From: Puniceicoccales bacterium
GTDB taxonomy: Bacteria > Verrucomicrobiota > Verrucomicrobiia > Opitutales > JAIRKQ01
Direction: 5' to 3'
DNA length: 12,593 nt
Assembly: GCA_031281895.1 (NCBI GenBank)
Contig: JAITET010000085.1
Span: 1-12,593, forward strand
Both the position numbers and the translations under genes were made by a program. The notes beneath the pieces were generated by a model that did no database searches, was not told the DNA's origin, and saw only the letters and a list, made by a program, of their open reading frames with translations. Below, piece by piece: positions 1 to 7,508 of this stretch. Each line of letters starts with the position of its first letter. Position 1 is the first letter of the stretch.

Positions 1-1722
1 TTTTGATAATTTTTCTTCGAGGGCCTTTTTTTTAATTTCTAGAATGTTGATGTCTTTTTCCAGGAGCGACAATATTTTCTTGAGCTTCGAATCATTGTCA
101 GGTCTCTTTGGAGTTTCAATTTTGCTCGAATTATCGATGGAAGAATTTTGACTGCTCCCTCTGGATAGCAACATTTCTCGATAGGAATCTAAAGATCCAT
201 TGAAAGGAGTACACTTTCCTCCATCGATGATAAAAAGTCTATGGCATGTTTTGAACAATGTAAAAAAATCATGGGTGATTAGGATCACTGCCCCTTGGTA
301 TTTATTTATCGCATCGACCAACGCCTCCCGGGCCTCGATATCCAAATGGTTCGTTGGTTCATCTAAAATCATAACATGGGGATTAAAGAGCGAATTTATC
401 GCGAATAGAACACGGGATTTTTCTCCTCCGGACAGATTTTTTATCAGCGTCTCGCTGCGGGATTGTGTTATTCCGAACCTCGCCAAATGAGAACGGGCCT
501 GCGTCTCCGAAAAATCACGGGCGAGCCTACGCAGGGTTTCGACGGGAGAGGATTCCATATTCAATTCATCGGCCTGCTGCTGAGAAAAATATGATACTTT
601 TAAATTCCTTGCGTAGGAGATATTACCCGAAAGGGGGACCAATCGGTTGGCCAACAATTTAGCAAGCGTAGATTTTCCGTTGCCATTTGCCCCTAGTAAG
701 GCGACCCTATCATTCGAATTTACACAAAGTTCTACGTCCCTTAGCACCGTTTTATCTCCGTATCCTACGGCAACATTTTCTAAAACTATCAACTTACGAT
801 CAACCTGAGGGTGTGGTTTAGGAAATGATAGGGTTACTTTGTATTCTTTGTCGGGCATTTCTGTAACTTCCATTTTTTCCAACATTTTAATCCTGCTCTG
901 TGCCTGCTTGGCCTTTGTAGCTTTTGCCCTGAACCTGTTGATAAAGCTCTGTATATGTTCTCGCTTTTTTTGCTGTGCTTCGATGTTTCTTAGCAACGCA
1001 ACATCCTGATTCCTGCGTGTGTCCATATAGGTATCGTAATTTCCTCTGAAGAGATGTAGTTCCCTGTTGAAAATGCCAACAATGTAGTTGCAAATGGAAT
1101 TCAAAAACTGCCTTTCATGGGAAATCATGACTATCATTTTGTTGGTTTTTTCCAAAAAATTTTCCAGCCACATGGCCGTTTCCAAATCCAAATGATTGGA
1201 GGGTTCATCCAGCAATAGGCAGTCGGATGGAGCAAATAGCGTTGCTGCGAGAGATGCCCTTACTTGCCATCCTCCCGAAAACTCTTTCAATTTTTTATGA
1301 AGATCATTCTGTTTGAAACCAAGACCGTCCAATATGCTAGATGCCCGTGCTTCCGCCGAGTAGCCATCGATCGCGGCGTAGGCATCATAGGCATTGGCGA
1401 GGTCCTCATCGGATATTTGTTTGTCCTCCAAAATTGTTCGCAGCCGCACTAATTCTTTATCGGCACCGATGATAAAATCTAGCAGAGGAATTTCATCATT
1501 TTCAATTTCTTGTTTTACACAGACAAGCCTTGCCTTACTTTTTATGAAAATTTCTCCAGCATCAATGTCCTCTTGGCCAAGGATTATCCTGAATAGCGTT
1601 GTTTTTCCACATCCATTCGGACCAACTACCCCAATTTTCCCATCCGATGGCAAATGCAGCGTTGCATCTTCAAATAATATTCGACTGCCAATTCGATAGG
1701 TTAAATTTTCAATGTCTATCAT
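1..1722 (-). CDS. yheS: ABC-F family ATPase, YheS type (3'-truncated by window edge)
   Basis: Soluble protein with two ATP-binding cassettes and no membrane segment. ABC-F proteins act on the ribosome, many of them relieving stalled translation. I read 574 codons without a stop before the edge. Cassette 1 has Walker A GPNGCGKTT (34-42), signature FSGGW (148-152), Walker B LLLDEP (169-174) and an SHE H-loop (201-203). The linker (about 205-300) carries RFRAKATKAKQAQSRIKMLE, nearly identical to the E. coli YheS linker as I recall it. Cassette 2 has GANGNGKST (344-352), LSGGEK (430-435), ILDEPTNHLD (452-461) and ITHD (482-485). A charged tail from about 519 ends in a probable coiled coil. YheS is about 637 residues, so roughly 60 are missing beyond the edge. 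The ATG at 1722 fits the family (MIDIENLTY), but AAGGAG directly abuts it. An in-frame ATG at 1761 is an alternative start. The exact cellular role is inferred from family only. Confidence 0.93.
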   Translation of the reverse strand, partial: MIDIENLTYRIGSRILFEDATLHLPSDGKIGVVGPNGCGKTTLFRIILGQEDIDAGEIFIKSKARLVCVKQEIENDEIPLLDFIIGADKELVRLRTILEDKQISDEDLANAYDAYAAIDGYSAEARASSILDGLGFKQNDLHKKLKEFSGGWQVRASLAATLFAPSDCLLLDEPSNHLDLETAMWLENFLEKTNKMIVMISHERQFLNSICNYIVGIFNRELHLFRGNYDTYMDTRRNQDVALLRNIEAQQKKREHIQSFINRFRAKATKAKQAQSRIKMLEKMEVTEMPDKEYKVTLSFPKPHPQVDRKLIVLENVAVGYGDKTVLRDVELCVNSNDRVALLGANGNGKSTLAKLLANRLVPLSGNISYARNLKVSYFSQQQADELNMESSPVETLRRLARDFSETQARSHLARFGITQSRSETLIKNLSGGEKSRVLFAINSLFNPHVMILDEPTNHLDIEAREALVDAINKYQGAVILITHDFFTLFKTCHRLFIIDGGKCTPFNGSLDSYREMLLSRGSSQNSSIDNSSKIETPKRPDNDSKLKKILSLLEKDINILEIKKKALEEKLSK

Positions 1723-1779
1723 CTCCTTCTTTTCCTCAAAACAACACAAGTTCGATCGCATTACAATCCAAATATCATG

Positions 1780-1807
1780 TTGACTATTTTGTTTGCCGTC
1801 CTACGTT
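1780..1807 (+). promoter_or_regulatory. possible promoter of the pilin-like gene
   Basis: In the divergent gap between the ABC-F and pilin-like genes, TTGACT (1780-1785) is followed after 16 nt by TACGTT (1802-1807). The -35 is close to consensus and the -10 is weak (3 of 6). Transcription would begin about 20 nt before the ATG at 1835. This is a motif match only. Confidence 0.28.
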
Positions 1808-1834
1808 CCTTTTCTCAAAAGCGTAAAAAAGCCT

Positions 1835-2641
1835 ATGGGACCTAGATCAAGTCGGATTAAATGTCATATCGCTAGAGCATTTACCTTACTAGAATTGATG
1901 TTATCATTGTTTGTGATTACCATCCTGGTTTTTCTCGGGAAAAAATTAATATCCCTGTCGGAGGATAATAATCAATCCGTCGAAGAGACAAGAATTATCT
2001 ATAAGGAATTAAATGACATGTTGATGTGTATCAGTGATGATTTGAAATCGATGGTTCTTCTTGATAAAAAACAGCCTATCTTTGAAATTTGCAAGTACGA
2101 AGGTAAAAATGGGTTCAAGCTATTTTTTTTCACCACCAATAGCGAACAACATATCACCGCAGCGGTGAAATACGATATTGGGGAGTTGGAATTTGGAAAA
2201 CTTGAACTTTCCCGCACCATACTAGATAATGCAGCTACTCTATCCCTGCAAAAGTTATTAGTACAGAATTATTCCATGGAAAAATTCTTTGAAGATATGG
2301 ATGCGGAGGGTAAACACACACTTAAGTTCAACACGCCATTGGCAGATTTTAAAATTCGTGTGGCAATAAAGATGCATGATGGGGATACAGTTTTTTTAGC
2401 TCCGAACACAAGAATGATATATTTTGGCAATATGATATCCTACGACAAAAATGGCAAAAATGTCACTGCTAGGGGAAATTTGTCATTCTTTGATGTTACG
2501 CTTAGGGCTTTAGTCAAAACCGATGCTGTTAAATTACGTGCGTTGGCAGCAAAAGATATGGTGAAGGCAAGGGATTTTTTGATTTCATACGCGAGGAGTA
2601 GTTTTGCCAGAATCGTCCCAAATTCGGTACCATTTCCATAG
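1835..2641 (+). CDS. type IV pilin-like / pseudopilin protein with N-terminal methylation motif
   Basis: A protein of 268 residues from the ATG at 1835. It has a short basic leader (residues 1-15) and then FTLLELMLSLFVITILVFLG, the class III signal of pilins and type II secretion pseudopilins. Glu is at +5 of the mature protein, followed by one hydrophobic helix. The residue before the predicted cleavage point is Ala15, where Gly is usual. The remaining ~230 residues would form a periplasmic domain that I do not recognise; it has no obvious cysteine pairs or repeats. The frame also opens at a TTG at 1793, giving a 29-residue leader, but the ATG leader is more typical. There is no clear ribosome binding site. 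No other pilus or secretion gene is in view, so the machinery it serves must lie elsewhere. A GspJ-like minor pseudopilin is possible on size, but this is not demonstrated. Confidence 0.72.
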   Translation: MGPRSSRIKCHIARAFTLLELMLSLFVITILVFLGKKLISLSEDNNQSVEETRIIYKELNDMLMCISDDLKSMVLLDKKQPIFEICKYEGKNGFKLFFFTTNSEQHITAAVKYDIGELEFGKLELSRTILDNAATLSLQKLLVQNYSMEKFFEDMDAEGKHTLKFNTPLADFKIRVAIKMHDGDTVFLAPNTRMIYFGNMISYDKNGKNVTARGNLSFFDVTLRALVKTDAVKLRALAAKDMVKARDFLISYARSSFARIVPNSVPFP

Positions 2642-2644
2642 GTG

Positions 2645-3139
2645 TTATCGTTGGTATTTCATGTAATTGTCGTGGACAAACATGAGTTTTTTATGGCAAA
2701 GAGCCATTTTGTCCGATAGCAAAAATATGCAAATTTGAGAAACGCTCGCCGTTGACAGAAATTGAAATATGTTGAATGGCGTATTTCGAAAAATAAATAG
2801 GGATAAAATATATGAAATGTTAGCCAGTTGCTCAAAGCCAATTCGGTGGGAGGGTAATATGGGATGTCCCGGATTAAATATAGCTTTCTGCATGCAGTAA
2901 AAAAATATGCAAAACACCATGCTAAACCCAAATGGTAAAAAGGAAAATATTACATCGAGAATGGAACCTATCAAACAGTATAAAATTGTGGCCTGAATGG
3001 AATCTAAGTATGTGGCGGGACCATGAATAAATAACCCAACGGGAATAATTAGAACACCAGGAAACAGTACGGAACCATTGAAAAGTTGGCATAGAAACAG
3101 TACACCATAGTAGGCAATGACAAGCAGAAAAGGTATCAT
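2645..3139 (-). CDS. mreD: rod shape-determining protein MreD-like membrane protein
   Basis: A 164-residue, strongly hydrophobic protein with about five or six membrane segments (roughly 2-20, 24-39, 50-69, 70-86, 104-118, 122-141) and a basic C-terminal tail. The stretch GSILDVIFSFLPFGFSMV (58-75) matches the MreD pattern of small residues, Asp, then Pro-x-Gly between helices. MreD is the inner-membrane partner of MreC in the elongasome that directs side-wall peptidoglycan synthesis. The ATG lies 2 nt after the mreC stop, with a weak AAGAGA upstream, so translation is probably coupled to mreC. The sequence alone is divergent, as MreD often is, and the call rests largely on the mreC neighbour. 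The stop is only 3 nt from the stop of the convergent pilin-like gene. Confidence 0.8.
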   Translation of the reverse strand: MIPFLLVIAYYGVLFLCQLFNGSVLFPGVLIIPVGLFIHGPATYLDSIQATILYCLIGSILDVIFSFLPFGFSMVFCIFFYCMQKAIFNPGHPILPSHRIGFEQLANISYILSLFIFRNTPFNIFQFLSTASVSQICIFLLSDKMALCHKKLMFVHDNYMKYQR

Positions 3140-3141
3140 TT

Positions 3142-4002
3142 TTAATCTCTTAAGTTTATCAAGATTGCAACTTGGTACAGTTTCGATAGTAGATCATTGT
3201 TTAGGGCAACATTTGAGGAAAAGAAGCTATTCCCATGTTCTCCTGGAGATTTTATCAATCCCACCGAAATATTTTTTGGAAATACCCCGGATAACTCTGA
3301 TGTGACGAGGTTCATCGGTTCTCCATTCGATACAATCTCCCTTGGGATGTTCGTTGCAATTCCGGTAGCTTGATTAAAAAAATTATGCCCATTCCCGGAA
3401 AATACTATGGGAGATCTGGTAATATCTCCCCTTGCATGGACCACCATCCTGAATTGGGGAGATGAAATCAGTTCGACGATGGAAGTCTTGGCATGTGCCG
3501 ATTTTATGCGACCTATCGCATAATTTTGAGAAATTACTCCCATTCCTTCGGCAACTCCATGATTTGTCCCAACATCGACAATTAATTCGTTGGTCCAGGA
3601 AGCGATATCTCTACGAATTACTCTGGCTGGCTTTGCCATGAAATTTCCGATGCGATAGTCCTGTTCGGATTTGGAAATATCGAAAATGTTCTCTGCCGAT
3701 GTGGCGATTTTTAGTTGTAGAGCTATGTTTTCATGCATTAGGTTTTTGCAAAATGTGACTAGGTCTTTCTTCGAAATAATCCCTTTTAAAAAAGCACTGT
3801 GCAGATTTTCTAACTGAGTAGACACTGTATAGATCGGGACTTGGACATAGGCAAAAGCAGATTTGATACTATTTCGAAATGATGCGGGAATAAGCCACAC
3901 CAGTGCAACGATGAAAACTAACGGTAGATAATGACTAGAAATATTGCGTCGTTTATCTGCAACGGTTAAACAATTTTCTGAAAATTTTTTCGAATCTTTC
4001 AC
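3142..4002 (-). CDS. mreC: rod shape-determining protein MreC
   Basis: A 286-residue bitopic protein: cytoplasmic N-terminus, one membrane helix (about 25-41), a helical or coiled-coil stretch (about 60-105), then the periplasmic beta-barrel core. Diagnostic MreC motifs are ARVIRRDIASWTNELIVDVG (126-145), GVAEGMGVI (149-157), IGRI (163-166) and GVFPKNISVGLI (239-250). MreC scaffolds the peptidoglycan elongation complex with MreD, RodA and PBP2. The start is GTG at 4002, overlapping the stop of the upstream nucleotidyltransferase gene as GTGA. AAGG lies about 9 nt before it inside that gene. This is the arrangement expected for translational coupling. mreB, which often precedes mreC, is absent here. 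The family call is firm. Confidence 0.93.
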   Translation of the reverse strand: MKDSKKFSENCLTVADKRRNISSHYLPLVFIVALVWLIPASFRNSIKSAFAYVQVPIYTVSTQLENLHSAFLKGIISKKDLVTFCKNLMHENIALQLKIATSAENIFDISKSEQDYRIGNFMAKPARVIRRDIASWTNELIVDVGTNHGVAEGMGVISQNYAIGRIKSAHAKTSIVELISSPQFRMVVHARGDITRSPIVFSGNGHNFFNQATGIATNIPREIVSNGEPMNLVTSELSGVFPKNISVGLIKSPGEHGNSFFSSNVALNNDLLSKLYQVAILINLRD

Positions 4003-5408
4003 AATGTGTTACCTTTTTGAATTATTTTCTGTAGGTACACAATCCCCGAAGTGCGGTCAAAAAATTCGCAATTTAACTGGGCAGTAAAACATCGATCTAA
4101 TATTTCGGAAAATTGATCCGATGGGGACAGTCCGCATCGAATCAGATCGCGACCTTGAATAATCGGCATTGGTTGGCTTGCAAATACTCCAAATTTTTTG
4201 GCTGTTTCTGCCAACCAATCTATCAACCCACTATCGTGTTTTTCGTTACTTATTCGTCCCATGCTATCGATATAGCATAACCTTACCAACCTGTCCATGC
4301 GTCCCACGTCATTCGCTAGGTGTAAAATGGCAGAGTCGGTCCTATTGTCTCTATATAAAAATCGCGGGACCATATGCCACCTTACCAGAGGTAATACTGC
4401 TTCGATTAAATAATTAGGAGCATTGATAGATTTTAAAAATTCTTCCGCATATGGTCCGCCGACTTCGTCGTGTCCATAGTGATGAATTCCATTTGCATCC
4501 TGTGTCATCACATAGGGCTTTCCAAAGTCATGGCATAGGGCAGCGAACCCAAGGATAAGATCTTCTTGCCGGTCACCGATTTTGTTTTTTGCAAACACAT
4601 CGAGGGCCATGCACGTATGTTCGAACACTGACCCTTCTCCATGTTGGTCGGCATCCTGGGGACATCTATCAAGAGCTTCAATTTGAGAGAAAAACTTTAA
4701 CCAACCAGCATCCTTGAGAAATCGGAGGCCCAAGGACGGTGTTTCGGAGTATAATACTAATTTTTCCCACTCTGAAAAAATTCGTTCTCTGGAAAGACCT
4801 TCCGGGGATAAATTTTTACACAAGCAAAGAGTTTCCTCGGCGGCCTTTAGGTTGAACCTTCCTGCAAACTGCATGCCTCTTAACACCCTCAAAGGATCTT
4901 CGGAAAATTTTTCTCCCACGTGGCGCAATGTGCCCAAATCCAGATCTTTTAGTCCGCCAAATTCGTCGATGATTTTTTCGCCTATGATGTCGAAATATAT
5001 GGCATTCATGGTAAAATCTCGGCGGCTAGCGGCGGTTTTAACATCGCATTTTTCAAGGGAATTAACGGAAAAATCCCTATGTTTGTTCCCGATTTTCGTT
5101 TCGACACGCGGGACGGAAATATCTATGGGGAAGCCGTGAATTTTGAGAACACAAAAAGCTTTCCCGGTTTTTTCAATTGCAAACCTTGATGCCAGGATAT
5201 TTTCAATATCGACCAGTGACATACCAAAAACTTCTATGTCGAAGTCTGAAAAATGCTTTCTTCGAATGGCATCTCTAACACACCCACCCACAAAATATGG
5301 TCTGGCTCCAGCCTGGGCAAACTCTTTACAAATATCCAACGCTCTCCCGCATACTTCAATATTTGATAATTTCTGAAATATTTGATTGGTCAAATCCATG
5401 TATGCCAT
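3999..5408 (-). CDS. CCA tRNA nucleotidyltransferase / poly(A) polymerase family protein with HD domain
   Basis: A 469-residue class II nucleotidyltransferase. The head domain has GGCVRD (41-46) and the metal-binding pair in DFDIEVF (Asp55, Asp57). The ATP/CTP-recognition region SRRDFTMNAIYFD is at 128-140 and the neck motif DPLRVLRGMQFAGRF at 171-185. An HD phosphohydrolase domain follows, with His264 in FEHT, His293-Asp294 in CHDFGKP and further His near 309-313 and 345. Members add CCA to tRNA 3' ends or polyadenylate RNA. The two activities cannot be told apart here, although the HD domain is common in bacterial CCA-adding enzymes. It is the first gene of a run with mreC and mreD and overlaps mreC by 4 bp. 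The ATG at 5408 was chosen; a second in-frame ATG is at 5399, and neither has a strong Shine-Dalgarno. TATACT lies 11 nt upstream of the start (5420-5425), with a poor -35, so any leader would be very short. Confidence 0.9.
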   Translation of the reverse strand: MAYMDLTNQIFQKLSNIEVCGRALDICKEFAQAGARPYFVGGCVRDAIRRKHFSDFDIEVFGMSLVDIENILASRFAIEKTGKAFCVLKIHGFPIDISVPRVETKIGNKHRDFSVNSLEKCDVKTAASRRDFTMNAIYFDIIGEKIIDEFGGLKDLDLGTLRHVGEKFSEDPLRVLRGMQFAGRFNLKAAEETLCLCKNLSPEGLSRERIFSEWEKLVLYSETPSLGLRFLKDAGWLKFFSQIEALDRCPQDADQHGEGSVFEHTCMALDVFAKNKIGDRQEDLILGFAALCHDFGKPYVMTQDANGIHHYGHDEVGGPYAEEFLKSINAPNYLIEAVLPLVRWHMVPRFLYRDNRTDSAILHLANDVGRMDRLVRLCYIDSMGRISNEKHDSGLIDWLAETAKKFGVFASQPMPIIQGRDLIRCGLSPSDQFSEILDRCFTAQLNCEFFDRTSGIVYLQKIIQKGNTL

Positions 5409-5606
5409 TGCATCGTGCCAGTATAGAATTGTTCAATTTCTTGCAAGACAATTAGTCTTTATCGATTCCCCATTCCTCATGGCAAAAGGGAATGCTATTA
5501 TCACAAATAGATCAAGAGGCCATATGTGTTTAAATTTACCGCCAGCCATGATATTTTTGTCTTTTAATTTTTTAATATTTTTTTACCGTGGTAGCACTTT
5601 GTAGCA

Positions 5607-5891
5607 ATGAAAACTAGCCGAAATGTTATCCTCATATTTATTCTTGGGATTTTATCTTTTATTAATATCAAGTTAATAATGTCGCTAATCGACACAAGAC
5701 GTGAAAAAATTCGACTTTCGAAAAAATTAAATGGTTTACTTGAAAAGAGACAAACTGCAGAAAATCAATTTATTCTAAAGCAAGATCATATGAGAAAAAT
5801 GCTGACAGATAAAGATTTTATGGAACAGATAACCCATCGGAAGACAGGTTACATAAAAGACAAGGAAACAGTTTTTAAATTTGAAGACTAG
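5607..5891 (+). CDS. small FtsB/DivIC-like septum formation initiator family protein
   Basis: A 94-residue bitopic protein. It has a short basic N-terminus, one membrane helix (about 6-27), a charged helical stretch likely to form a coiled coil (about 28-72), and a C-terminal TGYIKDKETVFKFED (80-94). This ending resembles the conserved close of FtsB/DivIC proteins (L-G-hydrophobic-V/I-K-x-x-E-T). Those proteins join FtsL and FtsQ/DivIB in the divisome and help activate septal wall synthesis. No strong ribosome binding site precedes the ATG. The stop is 6 nt before the next start, so the two genes are very likely co-transcribed. The family is short and low in sequence conservation; an FtsL-like protein is the main alternative. 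Confidence 0.7.
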   Translation: MKTSRNVILIFILGILSFINIKLIMSLIDTRREKIRLSKKLNGLLEKRQTAENQFILKQDHMRKMLTDKDFMEQITHRKTGYIKDKETVFKFED

Positions 5892-5897
5892 AACGGT

Positions 5898-7325
5898 ATG
5901 ACCGACAAACAAGCCAAAGAGTTAAGATTGCAGTTTTGTGAATATGGGCAGGAACATGTTTTCAAATTTTGGGAAATTCTTTCCGGTGAAGAACAATTAC
6001 AGCTATTGCAGCAGGCCAAAAGTCTAAATTTAGATTATCTATCCCAAATCATAGAAAATGTCCTCCATAAAAATTTTCAATCGGATAAACATACCCCAAG
6101 CATAGCCCCTGCCAAGTTCATAAAATTCCCGAATTCCGAAGTCGACTGGCAAAAGTGTAAGGAGACCATAGCCATCGGAGAACAAACCGTAAGGGCCGGT
6201 AAAGTTGCAGCATTTACAGTGGCAGGAGGTGAAGGGACACGCCTGGGTTGTGCAGTTCCTAAAGGTATACTACAGACAACGCCGTTGAAAAAAAAATCGC
6301 TCTTTCAAATCTTTGCCGAAAAGATAAAAGCTGCCGAGCGAAAATATGAAACCCCAATCCCCTGGATAGTAATGACAAGTGAACGAACTCACAATGAGAC
6401 CATGGAATTCTTTGGGAAAAATGATTCCTTTGGGGTTGAAAATATACATTTTGTCAAGCAAGGGCAAATGCCAGCGATTACCAACGATGGAAAATTCATC
6501 ATGGAAACGAGGAGCAAAATCGCCATGCATTCAGACGGACATGGTGGAGCTTTAAAGGCTCTTGGCCGATCGGGTTTACTCGCAATGTTAGAAAACTTGG
6601 GCATCGAAATCATAAGCTATTTTCAGATTGACAACCCACTCGCCAGGAGCATCGATCCGTATTTCATCGGATCCCACGTAAAAAATCAGTCCCAGGTATC
6701 TTCTCGTATGATTCGTAAATTATATCCGGAAGAGAAAGTTGGCGTTTTCTGTGAAAGGAAGGGCAGAAACTGTGTTATCGAATATTCCGATTTACCAAAG
6801 GAACAAGCCATGCTGCGGGATGCAGCGGGGAATCTTGTATTTTGTGCTGGTAACACGGGAATACACCTACTGGATGTTCAATTTATAAAACAATTTAACG
6901 GTAAGGATATTCATTCTGAAATTCCATATCACGTTGCCCAAAAGATTGTTCCGACCATAAATTCGCTTGGTGAACCTATTCTCCCACAGGTAGCCAATGG
7001 ATTAAAACTAGAAATGTTTATATTTGACATTTTACCATTCGCCGAAAGGACTATTATCCTAGAAAGCGACAGGTTGTCCAATTTTAGTCCCATAAAAAAC
7101 ATGGACGGGCTGGACTCGTTGAAGACTTGCCTGCAGGACCAATTGAAGCTTTTTACCAGCTGGCTGTTGGCCGCAGGAACTGATATCCCAACGGATGCCA
7201 ACGGATTGCCACCATTCGCCATTGAAATAAGTCCGATGTTTGCGGACAATAAATATGATTTCCTAACAAAATGGGAACAATTGGCCAATAAACCAGCGAT
7301 AATGGCCAATCAATACATTGAATAA
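5898..7325 (+). CDS. UDPGP-family nucleotidyltransferase (UDP-GlcNAc or UDP-glucose pyrophosphorylase)
   Basis: A 475-residue cytoplasmic enzyme that should join UTP and a sugar 1-phosphate into UDP-sugar and pyrophosphate. The fold is seen in VAGGEGTRLG (108-117) with downstream PKG (121-123), the uridine/phosphate-binding loop. Other landmarks are HSDGHGGALKAL (211-222), FQIDNPLARSIDPYFIG (242-258) with its metal-binding Asp, VIEYSDL (293-299), NTGIH (319-323) and EIPYHVAQKIVP (341-352) with the family's late Lys. The order matches eukaryote-like UAP/UDPGP enzymes, not bacterial GalU or bifunctional GlmU. There is no left-handed helix acetyltransferase domain. A helical N-terminal domain (1-100) is present, as in UAP. 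The substrate cannot be fixed by eye; GlcNAc-1-phosphate is favoured because of the UAP-like layout. It follows the FtsB-like gene by 6 nt, with only a weak ribosome binding site. Confidence 0.87.
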   Translation: MTDKQAKELRLQFCEYGQEHVFKFWEILSGEEQLQLLQQAKSLNLDYLSQIIENVLHKNFQSDKHTPSIAPAKFIKFPNSEVDWQKCKETIAIGEQTVRAGKVAAFTVAGGEGTRLGCAVPKGILQTTPLKKKSLFQIFAEKIKAAERKYETPIPWIVMTSERTHNETMEFFGKNDSFGVENIHFVKQGQMPAITNDGKFIMETRSKIAMHSDGHGGALKALGRSGLLAMLENLGIEIISYFQIDNPLARSIDPYFIGSHVKNQSQVSSRMIRKLYPEEKVGVFCERKGRNCVIEYSDLPKEQAMLRDAAGNLVFCAGNTGIHLLDVQFIKQFNGKDIHSEIPYHVAQKIVPTINSLGEPILPQVANGLKLEMFIFDILPFAERTIILESDRLSNFSPIKNMDGLDSLKTCLQDQLKLFTSWLLAAGTDIPTDANGLPPFAIEISPMFADNKYDFLTKWEQLANKPAIMANQYIE

Positions 7326-7464
7326 TTTCCTATCTCTTTCATTGAGGTTCACAGCTTCCCAGGCGACACAATTTGAAGATAACCATTATAGTCATCTTCG
7401 TTAAAAATGGCACCCTTGCTTGCAACTTTCTACCTGTATTTTCCAGCTTTTGCCTGCACAAACA

Positions 7465-7487
7465 AGCCCTTTTCAATTAAAAGGGCT
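7465..7487. terminator. bidirectional intrinsic terminator between convergent genes
   Basis: A perfect 9-bp inverted repeat, AGCCCTTTT (7465-7473) and AAAAGGGCT (7479-7487), encloses a 5-nt loop. On the plus strand it is followed by a T-rich run (7491-7497), and on the minus strand by TGTTTGTG. It lies 22 nt past the pnp stop and about 140 nt past the pyrophosphorylase stop, where a terminator shared by the two convergent units is expected. Confidence 0.75.
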
Positions 7488-7508
7488 ATATTTTGTTTAG
7501 ACAAGAAT

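Noticed and set aside
887..1093. A 68-codon minus-strand open frame
   Set aside because: It lies inside the linker of the intact ABC-F frame, which reads without a stop and matches YheS there.
5409..5606. The divergent gap between the CCA gene and the FtsB-like gene as a possible RNA gene
   Set aside because: I found no cloverleaf or strong structure, only a weak 6-bp repeat and A/T-rich sequence consistent with promoters.
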